A stretch of 64,000 nt of DNA from positions 1,802,001-1,866,000 of the forward strand of contig NZ_AP023368.1 of NCBI RefSeq assembly GCF_014218355.1, in the 5' to 3' direction. The position numbers and the translations under genes were made by a program. Position 1 is the stretch's first letter, and the number at the start of each line of letters is the position of its first letter. Positions 36,408-44,014 of the stretch are shown one piece after another. The notes below the pieces were generated by a model, which saw only the letters and a list, made by a program, of their open reading frames with translations, searched no databases and was not told where the DNA came from. Origin of the DNA: Anaerocolumna chitinilytica (GTDB lineage Bacteria > Bacillota > Clostridia > Lachnospirales > Lachnospiraceae).

Positions 36408-36451
36408 ATGGACACCTGCAGTAGGATTCACCTTTGCAGGTGCCCATTTTA
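36408..36451 (+). terminator. Probable terminator after the VOC gene
   Basis: CACCTGCA (36413-36420) pairs with TGCAGGTG (36435-36442). Outer ATGG/CCAT pairs add to the stem and CCATTTTAC follows. It contains the 15-base word also seen before the terminator at 2291. Confidence 0.65.
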
Positions 36452-36502
36452 CTGGAGCTTTTTCCATGAAAAATATTTATATACAATATCAATCGCATTG
36501 TT
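36449..36502 (-). pseudogene. TetR C-terminal tail relic
   Basis: Read leftwards, this encodes NNAIDIVYKYFSWKKLQ and a stop. It closely resembles the end of the TetR protein at 26945-27583 (ATIDVIYKYFSS). Sequence further upstream is out of frame, so only the tail survives. Confidence 0.55.
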
Positions 36503-36753
36503 TTATCGTTCGTCCAATTGTAAAATCTTTTGTTGTCCATTTTTTCATCCTATTGAAAACTCCTTTCTTGTTTTTACAAGAAGTAGTATAATAAAGCCAG
36601 ATTTTATATTCAATGATTGATAAAACAGAATTTGCAGCTTATGCTGAAGTTGGAATGATTGTTGATTATTGCACGAAATAATAGATAGGTGGAATAAAAA
36701 GGTCTATTGAAAATGATTTGTTTTTATACATAGATTTAAGGGAGGTTTTTTCT

Positions 36754-37308
36754 TTGCATAATGACACAAAAGAAGTACTTGCGAATGCTTTAATAGATAT
36801 ACTGCAAAAAAGACCCATTGATAAAATAACCGTTAAGGATATTGTCGAGGAATGTGGTCTGACACGACAGACTTTCTATAATTATTTTTATGATATATAT
36901 GAACTTGTTGAATGGATTTATTTACAGGCTACTGAAAAATCACTTGCAGAAAATAAGGATTATGATACTTGGCAGCAGGGATTTTACCAGCTGTTGATTT
37001 CTATTAGCAACAGTAAAGTCCTGGTTCAAAACACCTATCGGTCTACCAACCGGGATTCCTTAGAAAGATATATGTATACGGTAATCTATGATCAGGTTCT
37101 TGCAGTAGTGGAACGACAAGCCAATGAAATGTCTGTTGACCAAAAACACAAAAATTTTATTGCACATTTTTACAGCCTGGCTTTCATAGCACTCATTTGT
37201 GAGTGGATAAAGGATGGGATGAAAGAAAAACCGGAAGATATAGTAGAGCAAACAGCTGTATTAATAAAAGGTGATTTTGAAAAAGCACTGAGAAAATACG
37301 CGAATTAA
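36754..37308 (+). CDS. TetR-family regulator of the oleate hydratase gene
   Basis: This 184-residue protein has the TetR HTH KITVKDIVEECGLTRQTFYN and a short ligand domain of the TetR_C_8 type (FIAHFYSLAFIALICEWIKD). The start is taken as TTG 36754, eight bases after GGGAGG at 36740-36745. An ATG at 36718 in frame lies upstream of that site. It lies upstream of, and on the same strand as, the oleate hydratase gene, with palindromes at 37333 and 37403 in between. A fatty-acid signal is plausible. Confidence 0.85.
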   Translation: MHNDTKEVLANALIDILQKRPIDKITVKDIVEECGLTRQTFYNYFYDIYELVEWIYLQATEKSLAENKDYDTWQQGFYQLLISISNSKVLVQNTYRSTNRDSLERYMYTVIYDQVLAVVERQANEMSVDQKHKNFIAHFYSLAFIALICEWIKDGMKEKPEDIVEQTAVLIKGDFEKALRKYAN

Positions 37309-37332
37309 TCATAATTTACAGATAAGGTGAAA

Positions 37333-37415
37333 TGTAAATACTCTTTACACTTCAATTTGATTGTAAATTGTTTTGACTATCCTGATGACTTATATTATAT
37401 GCAAGACAATGTCTT
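37333..37415 (+). promoter_or_regulatory. Oleate hydratase promoter with two palindromes
   Basis: TGTAAA-TACTC-TTTACA (37333-37349) and AAGAC-AAT-GTCTT (37403-37415) are perfect inverted repeats. TTGACT (37373-37378) and TTATAT (37395-37400) make a promoter with 16-base spacing, so the second palindrome sits at the start of transcription. Confidence 0.65.
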
Positions 37416-37443
37416 ACAAACAAATTAGAAAGGATAGATCATT

Positions 37444-39243
37444 ATGAATATTTACAAAACTATGTACCATCCTCACAAACCAGCAGGAATAGACGGATGT
37501 AAAGCCTATATCGTCGGAGGAGGAATTGCCGGACTTGCCACAGCAGTGTTTTTGATTGACGACGCTAAGATGCCTGGACAGAACATCACCATATATGAAA
37601 AGAAACCGGTTATGGGTGGTTCCATGGACGGAACCAAAAATGAATTCGGTTATCTTTGCCGTGGTGAGCGTGAGCTTGAGCCATATATGGAATGCCTCTG
37701 GTATCTGTGCAGCAAAATACCTTCTCTTGAAAACGAAGGACGTACTGTTCTTGATGATGTTGTAGACTTTAACAGGGATGAACCCATTCATTCTGAGGCA
37801 CGTTTGTGGGTAAATCAAGGCGAGATTTACAGCCATGTACATGATTATAAGCTTGATCCTAAATATGTTGCAGCTATGAACAAGATCTTTGCTTCAACGG
37901 AAGAAGAACTCGCTGATCTTACGATCGAGGACTTCTTTGACGAACCATTCTTTGAAACTAGTTTCTGGACCTGTTTCCACAGCCAGCTGGCTTTTAAACG
38001 CTACCACAGTGTTATTGAGTGCAGGCGCTATTGGCAGAGGTTTACATTCGCTAACCGCCATGAATATCTGGATGGCTTTATCCATACGAAATACAACGAG
38101 TATGATACTATAATCCTCCCGATTGAAAGATGGCTTATTGATAAAGGTGTAAACTTTGTATGCGGCTGCTCAGTATATGATTTAGATATGGATGGCCATT
38201 GCAAGACAGTGCATGGTATTCGTATGTACCAGAATGATGTAGTGAAGACCGTTCGTGTTGGCTTGGAAGATTTAGTGTTTGTTACAAACGGCTCAATAAG
38301 TGAAAACAGCTGCTTTGGTGATAATAAGACGGTTGCTCCTACAAACCGAGACACAAAAGACATGGGAACCTTTACGATTTGGCAGAATCTTGCCAAAAAG
38401 GATGAAAAATTTGGTCATCCGGAAAAATTCCTCAGTGATATTGATAAGACGAAATGGGTTTCTTTCTTCCCGACCATCAAGGACTATCCTGAGTTTTTTG
38501 AAAGAATAGAAAAGATGACAGGAAGCAAAGCGGGCACCGGCGGCATGATGACATTCAAAGATTCCAATTGGGATATATCCTTTGAAATACATCATAAACC
38601 TTTCTTCCCACTTCAGGCTGACAACGAAGAGGTTGGCTGGGGCTATGGACTGTATGGAGAGAATATTGGTAATTATATTAAAAAGCCTATGTGTGACTGT
38701 ACCGGTGACGAGATACTGACCGAGCTGCTCTATCATCTGGGAATGCTTGATATTAAGGACGAAGTACTGGCTCATACTTATATGTCTACCGCTATGATGC
38801 CTTACTGCACAAGTCAGTTTATGCCGCGTAAGGTAGAGGACCGTCCCAAAAACGTTCCGGATGGATGTACCAACTTAGCCTTCCTCGGTCAGTTTGTCGA
38901 AGTCGATGATGATGTTGTATTCACTGTTGAGACCTCCGTTCGTACCGGTCTCGAGGGAGTTTATAAACTTCTGGGCTTAGACAAGGATATCATTGAGGTT
39001 AATCCTTCCCGTTTCGATGTTCGTTACATGATCGAGCGTATGAAGAAGTTTAATGGAATAAAGGGTCCTGTTAAGGAAGAAGATCTGCCTAATATCGATT
39101 TAGCGATGATGGCACAATTCAAGAAAAAAGTTGTGAACAAGATCAATAGCATTCCGCCGTATTATCAGATGTATCTGGGACGTGACAGAACTGTGCCTTT
39201 AAAGGATTCTGTTCTTAACCCTAGTGCACCGCAGAGTAAATAG
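37444..39243 (+). CDS. ohyA: Oleate hydratase (myosin-cross-reactive antigen family)
   Basis: This 599-residue FAD enzyme adds water to the cis-9 double bond of unsaturated fatty acids, giving 10-hydroxy acids. The FAD motif AYIVGGGIAGLATAVFL lies at 21-37. The family block EKKPVMGGSMDGTKN, with the substrate-site GGSMDG, follows, then YLCRGERELEP. The C-terminal PYCTSQFMPR and NLAFLGQFVE are typical. Length matches the family. It protects Gram-positive bacteria from unsaturated fatty acids. It is preceded by a TetR gene and ends in a strong terminator. Confidence 0.97.
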   Translation: MNIYKTMYHPHKPAGIDGCKAYIVGGGIAGLATAVFLIDDAKMPGQNITIYEKKPVMGGSMDGTKNEFGYLCRGERELEPYMECLWYLCSKIPSLENEGRTVLDDVVDFNRDEPIHSEARLWVNQGEIYSHVHDYKLDPKYVAAMNKIFASTEEELADLTIEDFFDEPFFETSFWTCFHSQLAFKRYHSVIECRRYWQRFTFANRHEYLDGFIHTKYNEYDTIILPIERWLIDKGVNFVCGCSVYDLDMDGHCKTVHGIRMYQNDVVKTVRVGLEDLVFVTNGSISENSCFGDNKTVAPTNRDTKDMGTFTIWQNLAKKDEKFGHPEKFLSDIDKTKWVSFFPTIKDYPEFFERIEKMTGSKAGTGGMMTFKDSNWDISFEIHHKPFFPLQADNEEVGWGYGLYGENIGNYIKKPMCDCTGDEILTELLYHLGMLDIKDEVLAHTYMSTAMMPYCTSQFMPRKVEDRPKNVPDGCTNLAFLGQFVEVDDDVVFTVETSVRTGLEGVYKLLGLDKDIIEVNPSRFDVRYMIERMKKFNGIKGPVKEEDLPNIDLAMMAQFKKKVVNKINSIPPYYQMYLGRDRTVPLKDSVLNPSAPQSK

Positions 39244-39284
39244 GGAAAGTCCAAGATGTAGCGGTTTTTGACTGGAAAATAAGA

Positions 39285-39325
39285 AAAAAGAGGACTAAAA
39301 ATTGTGATTTTTAGTCCTCTTTTTC
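39285..39325. terminator. Strong terminator, possibly bidirectional
   Basis: An 18-base-pair perfect stem beginning AAAAAGAGGACT (39285-39302, 39307-39324) has a TGTG loop. Its A and T ends supply T runs on both strands. Confidence 0.92.
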
Positions 39326-39485
39326 TCGTTTCCCACGGTTGGCATAGGATAGTTAAAAGCAAAATCTGTCCAAAGGACACTTAGTAAATTACTATACAGC
39401 GGAGACTACGTTCTTCTCGATTAATCTCTGCCCCAATGGGACTTATTTAAGTAAGATACAGCTTATCATCGGTTGTAGGAATCAG

Positions 39486-40562
39486 TTATACCTCATTTTT
39501 CTTATGAAATGATTCAACAGCTGCTATACAATCCTTTTCAACACCATGGAGCTGTCCACATGCAGCACTGATATCAGAACCGAATTGTGTTCTTGTAGCT
39601 ACACTAATACCATTTCCATGCAGAATATCACGGAATCTTTTCATAGTACCTTTGTCAGATGAGGTGAATGTTCGTGAAGTTTTATCTGTTGCGTTATATG
39701 GAATTAGATCAACGTGATATAAATGCGTCCAGGGTCCACGGTTCTGTAAAAGGTTTAACAATGCTTTAGCATGATCCGGCGAATCGTTTACTCCATTTAG
39801 CATGATATAGGCAAGAAACAATCGCCGCCCGGTATGCTGTATATGATTATCCAATGCATCCATTACCTCATGTAGTGGAAATGAACGATTCACAGGCATC
39901 AACTCGCTTCGCTGTTTTTCAAAAGGTGAGTGCAGTGAAAAGGCCAAATTAATTTGAGGGAACTCATTTGTCAGCCGTCTGATGCCTGGTATGATTCCAA
40001 TAGTCGATATGGTGATACGCCGTTGGCTTAAACCAAACAAAGACGAATCTGTCAAAATATTCAAGGCGTCAAACAGGTTTGGATTGGCCAATGGTTCACC
40101 CATTCCCATAAAAGAAATACTGTTTAGTTTATGACCGTTTAGATAGAAATAAAGGAGTTGGTCTGTAATTTCATCGGCAGTCATATTGCGTTTTTGACCA
40201 AGAGTTCCCGTTGCACAAAATTGGCAGTTAAAGCCGCAGCCGCATTGAGATGAGATGCAAAAAGATTCCCACCCCTTTTTGTAATGTAGGTTTACGGTTT
40301 CCACACAGTTGCCATCTGGCAGCAAAAATAATATTTTGTCTGCTTGTCCTGAAGTTTGGCACGCGGCAGGTACAGTACAACAGACAGATGGCCCGAAGGT
40401 ATCTATCAAAGTTTCTTTCAACTTTATAGGCAGTGTGCTCATCCTTTCAAAAGTTGAAATGTGCTGTAAAAAGATTGCTTTAATAATTTGCTCATAGCGA
40501 TAATCCGGTAATTTCATGTCTGCTATAAGCTGCTTCATTCTTTCATATTTTGAGTAATTCAT
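39486..40562 (-). CDS. cfr: Cfr-family 23S rRNA (adenine-2503-C8) methyltransferase
   Basis: This 358-residue radical SAM enzyme has the cluster C109-GFN-C113-QF-C116. Its methyl-carrying and mutase-type cysteines match Cfr C338 and C105 (C335 in ISAACGQL, C102 in WESFCISSQ). The surrounding sequence (KGWESFCISSQCGC, DEITDQLLYFYLNGH, SISFMGMGEPLAN, TISTIGIIPGI) follows Cfr proteins rather than housekeeping RlmN. Cfr methylates C8 of A2503 and confers resistance to phenicols, lincosamides, oxazolidinones, pleuromutilins and streptogramin A. ATG 40562 follows AGGAGG; an in-frame ATG at 40613 lacks one. A leader peptide and hairpins precede it. Confidence 0.85.
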   Translation of the reverse strand: MNYSKYERMKQLIADMKLPDYRYEQIIKAIFLQHISTFERMSTLPIKLKETLIDTFGPSVCCTVPAACQTSGQADKILFLLPDGNCVETVNLHYKKGWESFCISSQCGCGFNCQFCATGTLGQKRNMTADEITDQLLYFYLNGHKLNSISFMGMGEPLANPNLFDALNILTDSSLFGLSQRRITISTIGIIPGIRRLTNEFPQINLAFSLHSPFEKQRSELMPVNRSFPLHEVMDALDNHIQHTGRRLFLAYIMLNGVNDSPDHAKALLNLLQNRGPWTHLYHVDLIPYNATDKTSRTFTSSDKGTMKRFRDILHGNGISVATRTQFGSDISAACGQLHGVEKDCIAAVESFHKKNEV

Positions 40563-40571
40563 GTAGGCTTT

Positions 40572-40678
40572 CCTCCTCTTGAAATTGAAATCATCAAGAA
40601 GCAAAGCCAGCATGAGTGGCGGTTAGTTCGTTATTACTCCATGCAAAGACCGCCAGCAGCACCTGGCTTTGCATGGAG
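40572..40678 (-). promoter_or_regulatory. Leader with mutually exclusive hairpins (putative attenuator)
   Basis: Stem A pairs CTCCATGCAAAG (40637-40648) with 40667-40678. Stem B pairs GCAAAGCCAG (40601-40610) with 40663-40672 and, inside it, TGGCGGT (40617-40623) with 40649-40655. A and B share bases and cannot coexist. A third small stem, TCTTGA/TCAAGA (40577-40582, 40593-40598), touches the Shine-Dalgarno AGGAGG (40577-40572). No T run follows any stem, so control would be translational. Confidence 0.65.
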
Positions 40679-40714
40679 CCCATCATGAGTAACGGCAATT
40701 TTATAGCTATTCAT
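40634..40714 (-). CDS. Putative leader peptide of the cfr-like gene
   Basis: A 26-residue frame (MNSYKIAVTHDGLHAKPGAA then GGLCME) starts ten bases after AGGTGAAACG. Its codons 13-26 and stop cover stem A of the downstream hairpin. That arrangement is expected when ribosome stalling on the leader opens the stem and exposes the resistance gene. The peptide matches no known Erm or Cfr leader that I recall. Confidence 0.6.
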   Translation of the reverse strand: MNSYKIAVTHDGLHAKPGAAGGLCME

Positions 40715-40893
40715 CGTTTCACCTATTTCCTTATTTATAATTATACAATTAATGTTGCAATATTGCTGCAAAAAGCACTTTCGTGGTGTCAATTTGAAAG
40801 CGGACACCTATATTAATATTACTGTAACTTTCCTGAACAAGCAAAAGTTAGATTTACTATATTAGTTAAAGACATTTATCAATACCCTCCGCA

Positions 40894-40933
40894 TAAAAAA
40901 TGAGATGCAAGAAAGCTACTTCTTGCATCTCAT
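40894..40933 (-). terminator. Leftward terminator without an assigned gene
   Basis: ATGAGATGCAAGAA (40900-40913) pairs perfectly with 40920-40933. Six Ts follow on the minus strand (40899-40894). Confidence 0.85.
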
Positions 40934-41128
40934 AAATAAAGCAAAGTCAAACCAAACCAGATATAGTAGGACAAATATATATGAGTGAATAGGTATCGAA
41001 CTTTCTTGCAATCACACAACAAAGGCAACAGCACAGGCATCCTGTCTGTAAATTTATTGTTATGCATAATAATGCTAGCAAGAAAATTAAATCACCTTTC
41101 CACCTCAAATCATCACAAATTTTTTATA
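40894..41128 (-). ncRNA. Candidate small RNA or short-peptide transcript
   Basis: Bounded by a leftward promoter at 41135-41163 and a leftward terminator at 40894-40933, this unit of about 230 bases has no convincing protein. A frame with ATG near 41067 (MHNNKFTDRMPVLL...) has no ribosome site at proper distance. Another with clustered cysteines has no ATG. Confidence 0.35.
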
Positions 41129-41134
41129 CAGAGC

Positions 41135-41163
41135 AGTATAACTCAGTTTCATAGAATAGTCAA
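41135..41163 (-). promoter_or_regulatory. Leftward promoter without an assigned gene
   Basis: TTGACT (41163-41158) and TATACT (41140-41135) have 17-base spacing, close to consensus. Confidence 0.6.
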
Positions 41164-41625
41164 TAAATTTCTCGGGTGGAATGATACTTCTGATATTCTA
41201 CAGAAAAAAATACAATAAAGAGTTAGATGCTAGGCAGAACAAGTGTAATATGTTAAGTTGGAATTGCAATTATGGAGAGTAGGTGTGGTAATAATGAAAA
41301 CTTGGCAGTGATTTTCTTCGGAAGCACGGCCCTGCGTCGGCAGGAGAGAATATATTGATAAGAAAATCCTTTGTATTAGATTTTCATTATCTATTTTAAA
41401 GGTGAGGTGTTACTATTTAAAAAGAAATCTGCTATAATTATAGTAATATTTGGAATAAAAGTAAGATAAAAGACTGACACAGTTATATTCAATTGTTGAA
41501 ATAATTAGGAAATTTACGATAATCCTAAGTTGAAAGAAGCGTTAATCTCAATCAGGAAAAATAAATCTCATAAAGAGATGTCAAGTACAGTTCGTTTTGG
41601 TTGAACACATTTTGGAAGGAATGAA
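41164..41625. other. Intergenic region, no gene supported
   Basis: Open fragments such as VIFFGSTALRRQE (near 41311) and PKLKEALISIRKNKSHKEMS (near 41525) look protein-like but lack starts and families. They may be decayed genes. The promoter and ribosome site for the flavodoxin gene lie at the right end. Confidence 0.4.
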
Positions 41626-42129
41626 ATGGAGGTTAAAGATAAGATGTTAATTGTTTATGAATCAAAAACAGGTTTTACAAAGAGGTATGCCAATATGCTC
41701 GCTGCAAAGACGAGATTAAAGGTGTTACGAGTAAAAGAACTTTCAAAGGTTAATCAAGACGAAGAAATCATTTTTCTCGGTTGGATGAAAGTCGGGAAGA
41801 TAAAGGGGCTTGATAAACTGCGAAAATATAACGTCAAAGCTGTTTGCGGATCGGGTACTGGACGAACTGCTGAGCCCGATAACGAAGCAGTTATCGCAAG
41901 GAATAAGATTGAAGGCATACCGTTTTTCTATCTGCGTGGCGGATGTTTCCCTTTGAAAGAGTTAAAGGGCATGGATAAAATCATGCTTTCCATGTTTCTG
42001 AAGATGCTAAAAAGCCGTAAGGATAAAGATGAAAAGCTCGAGGAAGCCATATCTATCATTGAAAACGGCTTTGACGGCGTAAAAGAGGAAAATCTTGAGC
42101 CTGTTCTAAAATGGCTGAACACAAGGTGA
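41626..42129 (+). CDS. Flavodoxin-domain protein
   Basis: This 167-residue protein has the flavodoxin start LIVYESKTGFTKRYANMLA, the FMN phosphate loop. The rest of the fold is recognisable as the short HemG/flavodoxin_5-like type (FYLRGGCFPLKELKG). It probably carries FMN and acts as a reductase or electron carrier. ATG 41626 follows GGAAGGAA; an ATG at 41644 is also possible. It lies 12 bases before an SDR gene, so the two are likely co-transcribed. Confidence 0.8.
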   Translation: MEVKDKMLIVYESKTGFTKRYANMLAAKTRLKVLRVKELSKVNQDEEIIFLGWMKVGKIKGLDKLRKYNVKAVCGSGTGRTAEPDNEAVIARNKIEGIPFFYLRGGCFPLKELKGMDKIMLSMFLKMLKSRKDKDEKLEEAISIIENGFDGVKEENLEPVLKWLNTR

Positions 42130-42141
42130 AGGAGGTTTTTT

Positions 42142-42930
42142 ATGAAAAATGTGGTGATAACCGGCAGTACACGGGGTATTGGGTATTCTATGGCAAAGGA
42201 GTTTCTGCGAGCCGGGTGTAACGTTACATTATCCGGCAGGGGTGAAGCGTTACCGGAAACGACCGGGGCTTCCCTATCGCACTTTAAGGATAAATACATC
42301 TATGTCCCATGCAACGTCCAGAAAAAGGCAAGTTTGCAAAACCTCTGGGACGTATCTTTGGAAAAATGGGGTAGCATAGACATATGGATCAATAATGCAG
42401 GGCAAAACACGCCCCATGCATTTTCTTGGGAAACAGGCGAAACTTATACTGAAAATATTATTAAGACAAATATTACAGGTATGATATACGGTTCACAGAT
42501 TGCGGCAGTTGAGATGATCAAACAGGGGCATGGCGCGATATACAGCATGGAGGGCCTTGGCTCAAACAATATGATACAGCTCAAAACAATACTGTATGGT
42601 ACCACCAAGCATGCGTTAACGTACTTTATGAAAGGACTTGCCAAGGAACTGGAGGGTACAGGTGTAATAGCGGGGCGATTATCGCCCGGTATGATGTTGA
42701 CCGATTTCATCACAAAAACGCCTGACGGAGAACAGTCGGAAGTCATCTCGGACGAAAAGTTTAAAAAGTTATTCAACATATTGGCAGACAAACCTGAAAC
42801 AGTCGCAAAATTTTTCATACCAAGAATACTCAACAACACCAAGAGCGACACTCAGATCGCTTGGCTGACAAACAGAAAGGCGATATGGCGCTTTATAACG
42901 TCGGGCTTCCGTAAAGACAGGCTGATTTAG
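42142..42930 (+). CDS. Short-chain dehydrogenase/reductase
   Basis: This 262-residue enzyme has the cofactor motif ITGSTRGIGYSMAKEFL, the NNAG motif in DIWINNAGQ, and the catalytic Y-x3-K in LYGTTKHAL. The usual active-site Ser is in IYSMEGLG. An Arg near the first glycine motif suggests NADPH. The substrate is unknown. It overlaps no other gene and follows AAGGAGG. It is probably the second gene of a flavodoxin-SDR operon. Confidence 0.9.
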   Translation: MKNVVITGSTRGIGYSMAKEFLRAGCNVTLSGRGEALPETTGASLSHFKDKYIYVPCNVQKKASLQNLWDVSLEKWGSIDIWINNAGQNTPHAFSWETGETYTENIIKTNITGMIYGSQIAAVEMIKQGHGAIYSMEGLGSNNMIQLKTILYGTTKHALTYFMKGLAKELEGTGVIAGRLSPGMMLTDFITKTPDGEQSEVISDEKFKKLFNILADKPETVAKFFIPRILNNTKSDTQIAWLTNRKAIWRFITSGFRKDRLI

Positions 42931-43028
42931 TCTAATAATGGAGCATATAAAAGAAGGAGAAAAGGTTGGTTTTGAAGGCTCGACAACAATACAGGGGAAA
43001 TTATATTGTTATTTTGGTTGCTTCAAGA

Positions 43029-43119
43029 CATGTTGAGTGCTTGTCTTGATGACAAGGGCGAAATAATGGTATAATTTAGCTAATTTTTATTAAGTGGAGG
43101 GAATAAAATGAAAGAAATA
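43029..43119 (+). repeat. Promoter/leader repeat, copy A
   Basis: About 90 bases, from CATGTTGAGTG through the promoter (TTGATG 43046, TATAAT 43070) to the first codons MKEI of the methyltransferase gene. The second copy is at 47426-47518. The core TTGATGACAA...ATAATGGTATAAT is nearly identical. Confidence 0.8.
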
Positions 43120-43905
43120 GATTCAAACAAACATGCTTGGGGACAGGTATCAAAAGACCATTACGATACGTTTAAAAAAGCCCTGTCTAATGGAACACAC
43201 CAATTTAATCCGTATATTAAAGATGAAATTGGTGATTTATCTGGCAAAAAGATAATACATTTACAATGTAATACAGGAGCAGATACTATTCTTTTGGCTA
43301 AAATGTCTGCAAGTGCGGTAGGTGTTGATTTAGTGCCTGAAAATGTATTCTATGCAAAGGAGCTTGCAAAAGACTTAAATATTACAAATGTTGATTTTAT
43401 TGAATCCGATATTATGGAATTTATGGATAAGCATAATGAAAAATATGATGTGGTTTTTGTTTCAGAAGGTGCAATTGGTTGGCTACCAGACCTGAAGAGA
43501 TGGGCGAAAACTATCAGACATCTTTTAAAAGATGATGGTTTCTTTTATGTTTTTGACTCTCACCCGTTCTTCCTGACTTTTAACACTGAAAAATTATCTA
43601 GTAATGTAATGGAGATTCAATATCCATATTTCAGTAAAGTACCTGATGTTGAAGAATCTATCGGGGGATATGCTTCTGAGCCAAAATACGGTGTAAAAGC
43701 TTATTTTTGGATGTATACCGTTTCGGATTTAATCAATTCGCTTACCTCTGCCGGTCTGCATATTAATTATTTTAATGAGTTCAAGGAGAACTTTTTTAAT
43801 GCAGGAGGAATGAAAAATCAAGGCGGAAATGGTTTGTATAATTACGATTTCAATGATGATAAAATACCTATGTCATTTAGTTTAAAAGCCACAGTATACA
43901 AATGA
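43108..43905 (+). CDS. Class I SAM-dependent methyltransferase
   Basis: This 265-residue protein has the SAM motif IIHLQCNTGADTILLAKM and the acidic loop GVDLVPENV, then motif II in YDVVFVSEGAI. It resembles the clostridial methyltransferase group annotated only as class I. Gly/Cys-rich motif I is degenerate (LQCNTG instead of LGCGTG), a feature of this subfamily. GTGGAGGG precedes the ATG. Substrate is unknown. Confidence 0.87.
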   Translation: MKEIDSNKHAWGQVSKDHYDTFKKALSNGTHQFNPYIKDEIGDLSGKKIIHLQCNTGADTILLAKMSASAVGVDLVPENVFYAKELAKDLNITNVDFIESDIMEFMDKHNEKYDVVFVSEGAIGWLPDLKRWAKTIRHLLKDDGFFYVFDSHPFFLTFNTEKLSSNVMEIQYPYFSKVPDVEESIGGYASEPKYGVKAYFWMYTVSDLINSLTSAGLHINYFNEFKENFFNAGGMKNQGGNGLYNYDFNDDKIPMSFSLKATVYK

Positions 43906-44014
43906 ATTAATTTCCACTAATAATCAAAGGGGTTATAAAAGAGAACAAATATTTCAGGAATTTAGACTGGCATATGAAACAATTTGAAAAATAGTTTATA
44001 AGGTGAGGCTGATT

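Noticed and set aside
36351..36620. 89-codon frame overlapping the end of the VOC gene
   Set aside because: It crosses a terminator and the TetR tail relic; no start signal.
38293..38775. 160-codon frame antisense to oleate hydratase
   Set aside because: It is a mirror of a highly conserved gene, has no ribosome site, and its composition is that of reversed codons.
40985..41218. 77-codon rightward frame in the region upstream of the flavodoxin gene
   Set aside because: No ribosome site. It overlaps the better-supported leftward promoter and terminator unit.
42444..42851. 135-codon frame antisense to the SDR gene
   Set aside because: Complement of a confident enzyme gene, with no supporting signal.
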